A stretch of 64,000 nt of DNA from Myxococcales bacterium (lineage in GTDB: Bacteria > Myxococcota_A > Bradymonadia > UBA7976 > UBA1532), in NCBI GenBank assembly GCA_020633465.1, contig JACKDN010000019.1:62001-126000 (forward strand). The letters are read 5' to 3'. Numbering within the stretch: the stretch's first letter is position 1; each line of letters starts with the position of its first letter. Shown here piece by piece: positions 1-8,213 of this stretch. Both the position numbers and the translations under genes were made by a program. The notes beneath the pieces were generated by a model. That model ran no database searches. It was not told the origin of the DNA and worked only from the letters and a program-made list of their open reading frames with translations.

Positions 1-780
1 CATCGTGGCGGCGTGCAGCAGGGCCGAGACCGGCGTCGGGCCCTCCATGGCGTCGGGCAGCCAGATGTGCAGCGGGAACTGCGCCGACTTGCCCATCACC
101 GCGAAGAACAGCAGCCCGGCCACCCACTCGGCGTGCGGCACCGGGACGCTCCACGCGAAGGTGCCGGTGTCGACGAACAGGACGATCAGACCCAGCAAGA
201 GGCCGATGTCGGCGAACTTGGTGACCCAGAATGCCTTGACCGCCGCGCGCGCCGCGCTGGGCTTCTTGTAGTAGAAGCCGATGAGCAGATAGCTGACGAG
301 GCCGACGAGCTCCCAGCCGAGGAACAGCTGCAGCAGGTTGGGCGCCAGCACCAGGCTGTTCATCGCGAACAGGAACAGCGACTGCCAGGTGAAGTAGCGG
401 CCGTAGTCGGCATCGCTCTCGTCGGCCATGTAGCCCAGCGAGAAGAGCTGCACGCAGGCGGCCACGAAGGTGACCACCATCAGCATCGAGACGCTGACGC
501 CGTCGAGGCGGACGCCCAGCTCGATGATGCTGCCGCGCAGGGGCGAGGCGCTCTGCAGGTCGCCGTGGATGAGCCACGGGATGCTGAGGCCGCCGAGCGG
601 CTCGTTGGCGGCGTGCGCGCCCAGCAGCTTGGCGGCGGCGAAGGCCGACAGCAGCGCCGTGGCGACCGAGATCCAGGCGGCCAGCTTGCCGGTCTGGCGC
701 AGGCCGTTCCACAACGCGAGCACGACCGCGACGCCCAGGGGCGCCAGCAGCGTGAAGAGGGCGTAGTCGAGGGGAGTCAT
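1..780 (-). CDS. nuoL: NADH-quinone oxidoreductase subunit L (partial, C-terminus beyond window)
   Basis: Membrane proton-pumping subunit of respiratory complex I. The first 260 residues are in the window; the rest lies left of base 1. The ATG is at 780, six bases after the nuoK stop. The translation shows several hydrophobic helices and the family signatures GWELVGLVSYLLIGFYY and GKSAQFPLHIWLPDAMEGPT, the second carrying the Lys of the antiporter-like channel. It is the last visible gene of the nuo operon, so nuoM and nuoN may follow outside the window. Long open frames on the opposite strand here are only GC-bias shadows. Confidence 0.96.
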   Translation of the reverse strand, partial: MTPLDYALFTLLAPLGVAVVLALWNGLRQTGKLAAWISVATALLSAFAAAKLLGAHAANEPLGGLSIPWLIHGDLQSASPLRGSIIELGVRLDGVSVSMLMVVTFVAACVQLFSLGYMADESDADYGRYFTWQSLFLFAMNSLVLAPNLLQLFLGWELVGLVSYLLIGFYYKKPSAARAAVKAFWVTKFADIGLLLGLIVLFVDTGTFAWSVPVPHAEWVAGLLFFAVMGKSAQFPLHIWLPDAMEGPTPVSALLHAATM

Positions 781-786
781 GCGCGC

Positions 787-1086
787 CTACCCCCTGAGCT
801 CGGCGGCGGAGTCGACCAGGATGCCCTTGCGGGACCGGTACAGGAGGATGACCAGCGCGAGGCCGACGGCGGCCTCGGTGACGGTGAGGGCGGTCGTGAA
901 CAGCGCGAACACCTGGCCATCGCCGGTGCCGTGGTAGCGCCCGAAGGCGACCAGCAGCAGGTTGACCGCGTTGGCCATCACCTCGACCGAGGCGAGCAGG
1001 CCGATGGCGTTGCGCCGCGTGAGGATGCCGTAGACGCCGATGCAGAACAGACCGGCGCCCAGCACCAGCCAGGCCGACAGTGTCAT
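787..1086 (-). CDS. nuoK: NADH-quinone oxidoreductase subunit K
   Basis: Small membrane subunit of complex I, 99 residues, the usual family length (about 100). Three hydrophobic helices are visible. The second contains the conserved membrane Glu in the stretch GLLASVEVMANAVNLLLVAF, a residue known to matter for proton translocation. It lies between nuoJ and nuoL with gaps of 13 and 6 bases, so it is co-transcribed with them. Confidence 0.96.
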   Translation of the reverse strand: MTLSAWLVLGAGLFCIGVYGILTRRNAIGLLASVEVMANAVNLLLVAFGRYHGTGDGQVFALFTTALTVTEAAVGLALVILLYRSRKGILVDSAAELRG

Positions 1087-1099
1087 GGTGCGTACCCTG

Positions 1100-1651
1100 T
1101 CATGGGTGGGCCTCTCCGTGGGCGTCGTGCGCCTTCGGGGCGGGCTTCGGGGTCGGGGCGGGCGCGGGGTCGGCCTTCCGGGCGAGCACGATGGCGCCCA
1201 CCATGGCCGTCAGCAGCAGCACCGACAGCACCTCGAAGGCCAGCAGGTGCGTCGTCAGGAAGCTCCGGCCCAACGCGCGCACCGGCACGTCGACGGGCGG
1301 CGAGCTGGGCAGGCCGGGCGTCTTCACGACGGCGGCGGCGATGACGCCGAAGAGCAGGGCGACGACGATCGCGGCGCGGCCCTGGCCGGCGGCGGCGTTG
1401 GGCACCTCGACGCTCTCGACCCGCTGGGTGAGCATCACGCCGAACAGCATCAGCGTCAACGCGCCGCCGGTGTAGAGGATGATCTGGATTGCCGCCAGGA
1501 AGGGCGCGTGCAGCAGCACGTAGGCGGCGGCGGTCGTGGCGAGCGTCACGCCCAGCCACAGCACCGTGTGCACGAGGTTGTCTTCGCTGACCACGCGCAG
1601 CGCCGAGTACAGCAGCACGGCGGCGACGAGGCCGAAGGCCAGCTGCTCCAT
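1100..1651 (-). CDS. nuoJ: NADH-quinone oxidoreductase subunit J
   Basis: Membrane subunit of complex I, 183 residues. The start at 1651 gives MEQLAFGLVAAVLLYSALRV and shares one base with the nuoI stop (TGATG). The conserved segment LHAPFLAAIQIILYTGGALT with its helix-breaking glycines is present, followed by further hydrophobic helices. The C-terminus ends in a short Pro/Ala/His-rich tail (from about residue 160) that is not part of the usual core. The open frame extends much further upstream, but that part is the wrong-frame shadow of nuoI. Confidence 0.95.
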   Translation of the reverse strand: MEQLAFGLVAAVLLYSALRVVSEDNLVHTVLWLGVTLATTAAAYVLLHAPFLAAIQIILYTGGALTLMLFGVMLTQRVESVEVPNAAAGQGRAAIVVALLFGVIAAAVVKTPGLPSSPPVDVPVRALGRSFLTTHLLAFEVLSVLLLTAMVGAIVLARKADPAPAPTPKPAPKAHDAHGEAHP

Positions 1652-2394
1652 CACGGCTTCTCCTCCTCGGCGGCGGGCTTGGCGGCGGCGGCCTTCTCGA
1701 GCGAAGTCTTCTCGGCGGGCTCCTCGGCGGCGGGCTTCTCGAGCGAAGTCTTCGAGGCGGGCTTCTCGGCCTCGGCCTTCTCGGCCGCGGGCTTCGCTGC
1801 GGGCTTCTCGGCCTCGGCCTTCTCGGCGGCTGGCTTCGCCGCGGCCGTCTCGGCGGCGGGCTTCTCGGCGGCGGGCTTCGCCTCCGCCGTCTCGGCCGGC
1901 ACCTCGACCGGCCGCTTCGGATCCTGCATGTCCATCAGGATCGACCCGCGCCCCCAGGCCAGCGCCTTCTTCTCGTTCGCGTACAGCTTGTCCATCGTCA
2001 GCACGAGGTCTTCGCGCCGATAGCCCGGACGCTCCTGCTCGCGCGTCATGATGATGGCGTCCTCGGGGCACACCTGGACGCACAGCTCGCAGATGATGCA
2101 GGCCTGCAGGTCGAGCGTGAAGTCGTCGGCCCAGCCCCGCTTCTTGCCGGTCACCGCCGATTCGCGCTTCTCGCCCTGAACGATCGTGATGATGCTCGAC
2201 GGGCAGATGCGCTCGCACATCAGGCAGCCGATGCAGGCCTCTTCGCCGTCGGCGTTGTGCACCAGCGCGAAGCTGGCCCGCATGCGCGGCGCCCGCTCCC
2301 GCTTCTCTTCGGGGTACTCCACCGTCGTCGGCTTGCGGAACATGTTGCGCAGCGACAGCGCCATGGCCCGCATGCTGGCGGTCACGTAGCGCAT
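1651..2394 (-). CDS. nuoI: NADH-quinone oxidoreductase subunit I with long Ala/Lys/Glu/Pro tail
   Basis: Peripheral-arm subunit carrying two [4Fe-4S] clusters that pass electrons towards NuoB. 247 residues. The cluster motifs are CIGCLMCERICP (Cys54, 57, 60, 64) and CIICELCVQVCP (Cys99, 102, 105, 109). The ferredoxin core ends near residue 157. From about 160 to the end the protein is almost only A, K, E, P with repeated AEKPAAKPAAEK-type blocks, a roughly 90-residue extension that usual NuoI proteins (about 160-180 aa) lack. The start at 2394 overlaps the nuoH stop (TGATG). The role of the tail is unknown; it looks disordered and could contact a partner or the membrane surface. Confidence 0.95.
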   Translation of the reverse strand: MRYVTASMRAMALSLRNMFRKPTTVEYPEEKRERAPRMRASFALVHNADGEEACIGCLMCERICPSSIITIVQGEKRESAVTGKKRGWADDFTLDLQACIICELCVQVCPEDAIIMTREQERPGYRREDLVLTMDKLYANEKKALAWGRGSILMDMQDPKRPVEVPAETAEAKPAAEKPAAETAAAKPAAEKAEAEKPAAKPAAEKAEAEKPASKTSLEKPAAEEPAEKTSLEKAAAAKPAAEEEKP

Positions 2395-3371
2395 CAGCTC
2401 ACTCCGTGCACGGCGTGCACCCACACCGCGGCGGCCATCAACAGTCCCAGGCTGGCCGGCACCAGGTACCGCCAGCACAGCGTCATCATCTGGTCGGTGC
2501 GGAAGCGCAGGAAGGTCCACCGCGCCCACAGCATCACCATCCACAGGCCCAGCGTCTTGAGCACCATCCAGTGCAGCCCGGGCGCGATGGGCCCGTCCCA
2601 GCCGCCCAGGAACAGCGCGGCGCCCAGCCCAGCGACGATGATCGAGTGCAGGTACTCGGCCATGTAGAACAGGCCGAACTTCATGCCGGTGTACTCGGTG
2701 GTCGGGCCGGCCACGAGCTCGGACTCGGCCTCGGGCGTGTCGAAGGGGATGCGGTTGCCCTCGGCCAGCGCCGCCACGAAGAACAGCGCGAAGGTGGCCA
2801 GCCCCAGCCCGAAGGGCCGCGCGATGAACCAGCCCTCGTCGGCCTGCACCTGCACGATGCCGCTCAGGCTCATCGTGTCGGCCATGAGGATCACGATGGT
2901 CACCGACAAGAGCAGCGGGATCTCGTAGCTGATGCCCTGCGCCACCGCGCGCATGCCGCCGAGCAGCGCGTACTTGTTGTTGCTGGCCCACGACCCGATC
3001 CACACCGGGAACACCATCAGCCCCGACAGCGCCAGCACGTACAGCGCGCCGATGTCGAGGTCGCTGGCCAACAGACCGGGCGAGAAGGGGATGACCGCCG
3101 CCGTCGCCAGCGCGAAGAACACCGTCAGCGGCGGGGCCAGGTTGAACAGCGCCCGGTCGGCCGCCAGGGGGACGATGTCCTCCTTCTGCAGCAGCTTCAG
3201 GGCGTCGGCGATGGGCTGCAGCAGCCCGGCGAAGCCCACCCGCGTGGGTCCCAGCCGGCTCTGCATACGCCCGGCGACCTTGCGCTCGAGCCAGGTGGCG
3301 TAGGCGGTGCAGGTCATCAGCACCGTCACCAGCACCAGGCTGTACAGCACGGCGTGCAGCCAGGGATTCAC
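2394..3371 (-). CDS. nuoH: NADH-quinone oxidoreductase subunit H
   Basis: Membrane subunit joining the two arms of complex I and forming the quinone entry site, 325 residues. The signatures LERKVAGRMQSRLGPTRVG and AEGNRIPFDTPEAESELVAG (the acidic loop lining the E-channel) are both present. The GTG start at 3371 overlaps the nuoD stop by four bases (GTGA), implying translational coupling. nuoH follows nuoD directly: nuoE, nuoF and nuoG, which usually sit between them, are absent here. Confidence 0.96.
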   Translation of the reverse strand: MNPWLHAVLYSLVLVTVLMTCTAYATWLERKVAGRMQSRLGPTRVGFAGLLQPIADALKLLQKEDIVPLAADRALFNLAPPLTVFFALATAAVIPFSPGLLASDLDIGALYVLALSGLMVFPVWIGSWASNNKYALLGGMRAVAQGISYEIPLLLSVTIVILMADTMSLSGIVQVQADEGWFIARPFGLGLATFALFFVAALAEGNRIPFDTPEAESELVAGPTTEYTGMKFGLFYMAEYLHSIIVAGLGAALFLGGWDGPIAPGLHWMVLKTLGLWMVMLWARWTFLRFRTDQMMTLCWRYLVPASLGLLMAAAVWVHAVHGVS

Positions 3372-4558
3372 CGGTCGGCCTCCCCCATGATCGGATCGAG
3401 CGAGCCCAGGATGGCCACCGCGTCGCTCACCCCGTGCCCCGGCAGGACGTAGGGCAGGGCCGACAGCGCGTGCAGGCTGGGCGGGCGGATCTTCAGGCGG
3501 TAGGGGCTGGCGTTGCGGTTGTCGCCGCCCCCGATGACGTAGGTGCCCAGCTCGCCGCGCGGCGTCTCGAGCGCGACGTACACCTGCCCGTCCTTCACCC
3601 GCGTCTGCACCGGCAGCTTGATGGGCTTGGTGCCGCAGATGGGCCCGGGCGGCACGTTGTCGACCAACGCGCGCGCGATGCGGATGCTCTCGCGCATCTC
3701 GCGCACCCGCACGCGATAGCGCGCCGCGCAGTCGCCCCCGGTGTCGGTCATCACCTGCACGTCGAGCTGGTCGTAGATGTTGTAGGGCGCGTCCCGCCGC
3801 AGGTCGTGGTCGACGCCCGACGCGCGCAGCAGCGGCCCGGTGAGCCCCAGGTCCAGCGCCAGCTGGGCCGAGATGACACCCACCCCCTCGGTGCGCGCCT
3901 TGAAGATCGGGTGGTCGAGGATGGCCTCGTACTCGTCCACGCGCTGGGCGATGTGGCCCAGGGTCGCGTGAACCTTCTCGGCCCAGCCGGCCGGAATGTC
4001 GTGCCGGTTCCCGCCCAGCGTGTGCGTGTTGTAGTGGAAGCGGCAGCCGGTGAGATGCTCGAACAGATCGAGGATCATCTCGCGCTCGCGGAAGCACCAC
4101 ATGAACACCGAGGTGCCGCCGCCGATGGCCCCGCCGAGGTCCATGGCGAAGGTGCCCAGCCACAGCAGGTGGCTGGCCACGCGCTGGATCTCGCCCACGA
4201 TCGTGCGGATGTACTGCGCGCGGATGGGCACCTCGGTGCCGGTCAGCGCCTCGAACGCCATGTTCACGGCCTGCTCGTTGAACATGGGCGCGACGTAGTC
4301 ATTCTTGTCGACGATCGGCGTGATCTGCGCGTAGGTCAGCTTCTCGCACAGCTTCTCGACGCCGCGGTGCAGGTAGCCCGCGTAGGGCACGGCCTTCACG
4401 ATGGTCTCGCCGTCGAGGTACATCACCACGCGGAAGACGCCGTGCGTCGACGGGTGCTGCGGCCCGAAGTTGAGCACCATCAGATCGGCCTCGGGCTCGT
4501 ACTCGTCGAGGTCGAGGTAGGGATCGGCCCGGTCGGGGCGCTCGAGCGTCATCGCCAT
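3368..4558 (-). CDS. nuoD: NADH-quinone oxidoreductase subunit D
   Basis: 49-kDa-type subunit that forms the quinone-reduction pocket with NuoB; related to the large subunit of NiFe hydrogenases. About 396 residues. The motif NFGPQHPSTHGVFR carries the quinone-site His, and the C-terminus matches the family (GSLDPIMGEADR). Start choice: ATG at 4558 has GGGG about eight bases upstream, while ATG at 4552 gives a four-base ATGA overlap with nuoC. Both are possible and differ by two residues. A further upstream in-frame extension is not supported, because it would run through the end of nuoC. Confidence 0.96.
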   Translation of the reverse strand: MAMTLERPDRADPYLDLDEYEPEADLMVLNFGPQHPSTHGVFRVVMYLDGETIVKAVPYAGYLHRGVEKLCEKLTYAQITPIVDKNDYVAPMFNEQAVNMAFEALTGTEVPIRAQYIRTIVGEIQRVASHLLWLGTFAMDLGGAIGGGTSVFMWCFREREMILDLFEHLTGCRFHYNTHTLGGNRHDIPAGWAEKVHATLGHIAQRVDEYEAILDHPIFKARTEGVGVISAQLALDLGLTGPLLRASGVDHDLRRDAPYNIYDQLDVQVMTDTGGDCAARYRVRVREMRESIRIARALVDNVPPGPICGTKPIKLPVQTRVKDGQVYVALETPRGELGTYVIGGGDNRNASPYRLKIRPPSLHALSALPYVLPGHGVSDAVAILGSLDPIMGEADR

Positions 4559-5046
4559 GGCAGGTGCCCCGTCTCGATCGCGTAGTCCTTGCGCAGCGGG
4601 TGGCCCACCCACTCCTCGGGCATCATCAGGCGGCGCAGGTCCGGGTGGTCGGCGAAGCGCACGCCCACCAGGTCGAACTGCTCGCGCTCCTGCCAGTCCG
4701 CGCCGGCGAAGAGGGGCACCAGGCTGTCGAGGGCGCCGTCCATCTCGATCCGCACGCGCCAGCGCGCGACGTGGCTGCCCGGGCCGACGGTGCGCAGCAG
4801 CGTGGCGACCTCGTAATGCTCGGGATCGCCCTCGACCTTGCCCTTGGCGGGCACCTCGGGCCAGTGGCTGGCCACCACCGAAACGTACTGCACGTAGCCG
4901 TGCTGCTGCTTCAGCGTGCGCGCCAGCTCGAAGTGGTGCTCGGCGGCCAGCAGGAAGCCCTCGGGCGGCGGCTCGGCGTCCTCGGCCAGCCCGAAGCGGG
5001 CGCGCAGCAGCTCGACGAAGGCGCTCTCGCGCTCGGCGGTGGTCAT
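4549..5046 (-). CDS. nuoC: NADH-quinone oxidoreductase subunit C
   Basis: 30-kDa-type structural subunit of the complex I peripheral arm, 165 residues. The C-terminal signature ends in GHPLRKDYAIETGHLPWR, and EREQFDLVGVRFADHPDLRR matches the family motif. Separate nuoC and nuoD genes occur here, unlike the fused nuoCD of enterobacteria. The ATG at 5046 overlaps the nuoB stop (ATGA), indicating coupled translation. Confidence 0.95.
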   Translation of the reverse strand: MTTAERESAFVELLRARFGLAEDAEPPPEGFLLAAEHHFELARTLKQQHGYVQYVSVVASHWPEVPAKGKVEGDPEHYEVATLLRTVGPGSHVARWRVRIEMDGALDSLVPLFAGADWQEREQFDLVGVRFADHPDLRRLMMPEEWVGHPLRKDYAIETGHLPWR

Positions 5047-5762
5047 GCGCCGCCCTCCTGGTCCCCGTCGGCGGCGGCCTTCGGCGTCATCGCCTCGACC
5101 AGATCGGCGGGCTCGGTGAGGTCGAGCGTGCGCGCCTGCAGCGCCTGGTGGTGGCCGATCAGCTTCTCGCGCGTGGGATCCTCGGCCCGCCCGACGCGCG
5201 GCTTGATCATCTTCGCCGTCTCGGGCCGCACCTCGGGCGGCACCCGCAGCCCGGCGCGCTTCAGCGCCACCTTCTCCTGCAGCGCCAGCATGCCGCCCAT
5301 CAGCTCCTCGGGGTTGGGCGGGCAGCCGGGGATGTACACGTCGACCGGGATGACCGTGTCGATGCCCGGGATGACCGAGTAGATGTCGCGGTAGAAGTCG
5401 CCCGAGATGGCGCACGAGCCCATGGCCACGCACCACTTGGGCTCGGGCATCTGATCCCACAGCCGCTTCACGCGCGGCGCCATCTTCACGGTGATGGTGC
5501 CGGCCACCACCATCACGTCGGATTGCCGCGGCGTGCCGCGCACGATGGTGCCCATGCGGTCCATGTCCACGCGGCTGGCGGCGGCGGCCATGAACTCGAT
5601 GCCGCAGCAGCTGGTGGCCATGGGGAAGATCCACAGCGAGTTGCGCACGCCCCAGTTGAGCAGCTTGTCGACCGAGGTCGTCGCCAGGTCCAGCCCCGGC
5701 ATCTTCGCCATCAGGTCGTACAGCGGGTGCTCGAAGGGCAGGTCGCTCTCGTCTACTGCCAT
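5043..5762 (-). CDS. nuoB: NADH-quinone oxidoreductase subunit B
   Basis: PSST-type subunit holding cluster N2, the last iron-sulfur cluster before quinone. 239 residues. Ligand candidates are Cys52-Cys53 (TSCCGIEF), Cys117 (GSCAISG) and Cys147 (PGCPPNPEE). Beyond the core (about residue 170) there is a charged tail of some 65 residues, longer than in E. coli, as is common in proteobacterial relatives. The start at 5762 overlaps nuoA by 10 bases. Confidence 0.96.
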   Translation of the reverse strand: MAVDESDLPFEHPLYDLMAKMPGLDLATTSVDKLLNWGVRNSLWIFPMATSCCGIEFMAAAASRVDMDRMGTIVRGTPRQSDVMVVAGTITVKMAPRVKRLWDQMPEPKWCVAMGSCAISGDFYRDIYSVIPGIDTVIPVDVYIPGCPPNPEELMGGMLALQEKVALKRAGLRVPPEVRPETAKMIKPRVGRAEDPTREKLIGHHQALQARTLDLTEPADLVEAMTPKAAADGDQEGGA

Positions 5763-6115
5763 TTCAGCGCTCCCTTGCGCAGGGCGTAGGCCCAGCCGAG
5801 GACGAGGACCAGCAGGAACACCAGCATCTCGCCGATGGCCAAGAGGCCCAGCTCGCGCACGTTCAGCGCCCAGGGCAGGACGAAGACGGCCTCGACGTCG
5901 AAGAGGACGAAGACGAGGGCCACCACGTAGTAACGGGGGTGGAAGCGAATCCACGCGCCGCCGCGGGCGGCCTCGCCGGACTCGTAGGTGAGCGTCTTCG
6001 TCGGCGGGTCGTCCTTGGCGCGGACGCCCAGAAGGCGCGCGCCGACCACCATCGAGAGCCCGACACCGAGCGACAGCGTCATGAACACGATGGCTGGGAT
6101 CCACTCCGTCGCCAT
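5753..6115 (-). CDS. nuoA: NADH-quinone oxidoreductase subunit A
   Basis: Small membrane subunit and first gene of the nuo operon, 120 residues. ATG 6115 was chosen because AGGAG lies six bases upstream; ATG 6121 sits directly on that ribosome site. Three hydrophobic helices are visible, and the family motif FHPRYYVVALVFVLFDVEAV contains the conserved acidic residues next to the quinone tunnel. The operon promoter is probably in the 227-base gap upstream, where a -24/-12 type promoter is seen at 6226-6241. Confidence 0.95.
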   Translation of the reverse strand: MATEWIPAIVFMTLSLGVGLSMVVGARLLGVRAKDDPPTKTLTYESGEAARGGAWIRFHPRYYVVALVFVLFDVEAVFVLPWALNVRELGLLAIGEMLVFLLVLVLGWAYALRKGALKWQ

Positions 6116-6225
6116 GGGCATCTCCTGCGACCTCCGCACGGTCCTACCACGTCTGCGGGGCGGGTTGGAGCCCCGTTTGGCCCGGAAAAACGTCCGGGTG
6201 ACGTGCGCTCGGGCGCCGGCCCGAG

Positions 6226-6241
6226 AGCAGGAGGCGTGCCA
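6226..6241 (-). promoter_or_regulatory. sigma-54-like (-24/-12) promoter upstream of nuoA
   Basis: Read on the minus strand the bases are TGGCACGCCTCCTGCT. They match the RpoN consensus TGGCACG-N4-TTGCW at every fixed position except one (C for the first T of TTGC), with exact spacing. It lies in the gap between the DUF2141 gene and nuoA and would start a leader of about 100 nt. A short hairpin (CCCGGA/TCCGGG, 6181-6198) lies in that leader. No activator binding site was identified. Confidence 0.5.
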
Positions 6242-6342
6242 CGCGTCGGGGCGCGACGCCCCGCGGGGGCGCGGGGTGCGACGGTTACGAGGTGGTGACG
6301 GGGCGGGGGAGGGGGTAGCGGGGCCCGGCGAGAGGCGAGGGG

Positions 6343-6804
6343 TCAGTACTCCATGCGCGCCTTCAGGTGCAGCTCGCCGCCCCGATACTCGAAGCGCGCG
6401 TCGTCCCAGTCGGGCTTCAGCTCGCCCTCCTGGGCGTTCTTGCTGGCCGAGTGGCCCTCCTCGGGGATGCCGAGCAGGTTGGTGTCCATCTCGCCGTCGT
6501 CGTCCTCGTCGTGCAGCGCGGCGATCGCGTAGATGCCCGGCGGCACGTCCCGGAAGACGCAGGTGGCCTCGCCGTGGCGGATGAGCGCGCGCGCGTTGCC
6601 CGCGGGATCGCCCTCGAGCCAGTTGTCGGCCTCGGCGTACAGCCCGCAGCGCAGCGACCCGCGATCGTTGCGCAGGTCGTGCACGGTGTAGGTCAGCACG
6701 TCCGGCGGCTGCGCCTGCTTGTCGGGCGCCTGCTTCGCGGGAGACGGGGCGCCGGCCGGGGCGAGGGTCCAGGCGATCAAGGCGGCGTGCAGGGGGAGGT
6801 TCAT
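6343..6804 (-). CDS. DUF2141 family secreted protein
   Basis: 153 residues. The start at 6804 has AAGGA six bases upstream and gives a plausible signal peptide (MNLPLHAALIAWTLAPAGA). The mature part matches the DUF2141 family: a beta-sandwich-like domain with the signatures VPPGIYAIAALHDEDDDGEMD and LLGIPEEGHSASKNA. DUF2141 proteins are periplasmic or surface proteins of unknown role. The Asp/Glu-rich DEDDDGEMD loop suggests metal binding, but that is inference. The gene lies 227 bases upstream of nuoA on the same strand and is divergent from the hydrolase gene at 6960. Confidence 0.8.
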   Translation of the reverse strand: MNLPLHAALIAWTLAPAGAPSPAKQAPDKQAQPPDVLTYTVHDLRNDRGSLRCGLYAEADNWLEGDPAGNARALIRHGEATCVFRDVPPGIYAIAALHDEDDDGEMDTNLLGIPEEGHSASKNAQEGELKPDWDDARFEYRGGELHLKARMEY

Positions 6805-6841
6805 GCGAAGTCCTTCACCGGGGCGGGCCCCGGACTGTGAT

Positions 6842-6871
6842 TTGACACACGACGAGTCATTCACCTACCGT
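6842..6871 (+). promoter_or_regulatory. sigma-70-type promoter for the hydrolase gene at 6960
   Basis: A perfect -35 TTGACA (6842-6847) is followed after 18 bases by TACCGT (6866-6871, three of six matches to TATAAT). It lies between the divergent DUF2141 and hydrolase genes and would give an 80-nt leader for the latter. The -10 box is weak. Confidence 0.4.
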
Positions 6872-6959
6872 GCCGTGAGGTCGGTGCGCGAGGTGGGCAA
6901 GTCCAGCCGCCGCAGCGTTTTTGCCGCGACACCCCCGGGCATTACGGGAGTCACCCCGC

Positions 6960-8165
6960 ATGAATCATCGCCTCTGGCCCGTCTCGCTCGGGTCGCTGGC
7001 CCGCCTCTGTGGCGGCGTCCTCCTGTCGAGCTCGATCGTCGCCTGCGGCATGGTCGGGCGCTTGCGCCCGCCGAAGGCGCCGCCGAGCGTCATGGGCAGC
7101 GCGCCGGTCGGCGTCACCACCCTCGAGATCGACGACGCCCGGCGTGATCGCCACCTGACCGTCGAGGTCTGGTACCCGGCGGTCGCCCCGGCGCCCGCCG
7201 CGGAGCCGGTGGTCTACGAGGTCGAGGTGGCGGGCATCACCGTGGCCCGCCTGCGCTCGGCCACCGGGGCGCATCGGGACGCGCCGGCCGCCGACGGGGC
7301 GCCACGGCCCCTCGTCCTGCTCAGCCACGGGTACGCCTCGGGCCGCTATCAGAACGTCGGCCTCGCCGAGCTGCTGGCCAGCCACGGCTACGTGGTGGCC
7401 GCGCCCGATCACGCGGGCAACACGATGGGCGACATGGTGTTCGGCATCAGCGCCGAGGATCGCGCCCGCAGCGCGCTCGACCGCCCGCAGGACCTCTCGC
7501 GGGTGCTCGACGCGCTGACCGCCGAGGCGCCCACCCGGGTGGGCCCGGTCGACGCCGGCCGCGTCGCGGTCATCGGCCACTCCTACGGGGGCCGGGCGGC
7601 GCTGGCGATGGTGGGCGCGCGCTTCGACGGGGCGCGGCAGCAGCGCGAGTGCGCGGCGGGCGCCGAGGGCGACCGGCGCTGCGCGATGGTGCCGGTGTTC
7701 GGGCCGCGCGGCTACCGCTACCGCGATCCGCGGGTGAAGGCGGCCGTGCTGCTGACGCCGGCGGGGTATCGCTTCTACCGCGACGACGGCGTGGCCGCGG
7801 CCGACGCGCCGACGCTGGTGGTGGGCGCGCGCGAGGATCGCACCAACCCCTTCGGCGAGTTCCACCGGCCGGTCTTCGAGGCGCTGCGGGGGCAGCGCCA
7901 CCTGCTCGAGCTGACGCCGGCCGGCCACCTGACCGCCACGGACGTCTGCGAGCTGGTCGACTCGATCGGCTTCTTCGCGCGCACCTTCGGCGGCGAGCGG
8001 GCGCGGGATGGCTGCGGCGAGGGCTTCATGTCCGATCGCGAGGCGCTCGATCGGGTGGGGCGCGCCACGCTCGCTTTCCTGTCGCTGTACGTCGACGAGC
8101 GGCCCGAGGCGGCGTTCGAGCTGGCCGAGGCTCTGCGGCCCACCGTGCGCACCGCCGCGCGGTAG
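6960..8165 (+). CDS. Lipoprotein alpha/beta-hydrolase (PAF-acetylhydrolase / dienelactone-hydrolase-like)
   Basis: 401 residues. The N-terminus is a lipoprotein signal (LSSSIVAC, Cys29), so the enzyme should be membrane-anchored outside the cytoplasm. The fold is that of secreted alpha/beta-hydrolases: VLLSHGYASGRYQN is the oxyanion-hole segment, GHSYGG holds the nucleophile Ser208, and His323 in PAGHLTATD is the likely catalytic His. The arrangement and the LTVEVWYP start resemble the platelet-activating-factor acetylhydrolase-like group. The substrate cannot be told. ATG 6960 was preferred because an earlier in-frame start would lengthen the signal implausibly. Confidence 0.8.
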   Translation: MNHRLWPVSLGSLARLCGGVLLSSSIVACGMVGRLRPPKAPPSVMGSAPVGVTTLEIDDARRDRHLTVEVWYPAVAPAPAAEPVVYEVEVAGITVARLRSATGAHRDAPAADGAPRPLVLLSHGYASGRYQNVGLAELLASHGYVVAAPDHAGNTMGDMVFGISAEDRARSALDRPQDLSRVLDALTAEAPTRVGPVDAGRVAVIGHSYGGRAALAMVGARFDGARQQRECAAGAEGDRRCAMVPVFGPRGYRYRDPRVKAAVLLTPAGYRFYRDDGVAAADAPTLVVGAREDRTNPFGEFHRPVFEALRGQRHLLELTPAGHLTATDVCELVDSIGFFARTFGGERARDGCGEGFMSDREALDRVGRATLAFLSLYVDERPEAAFELAEALRPTVRTAAR

Positions 8166-8213
8166 CTGGCGGTCGCCCCGGGGCGCGCGGCCGGTGCCGC
8201 GCCGGCCGGCACG

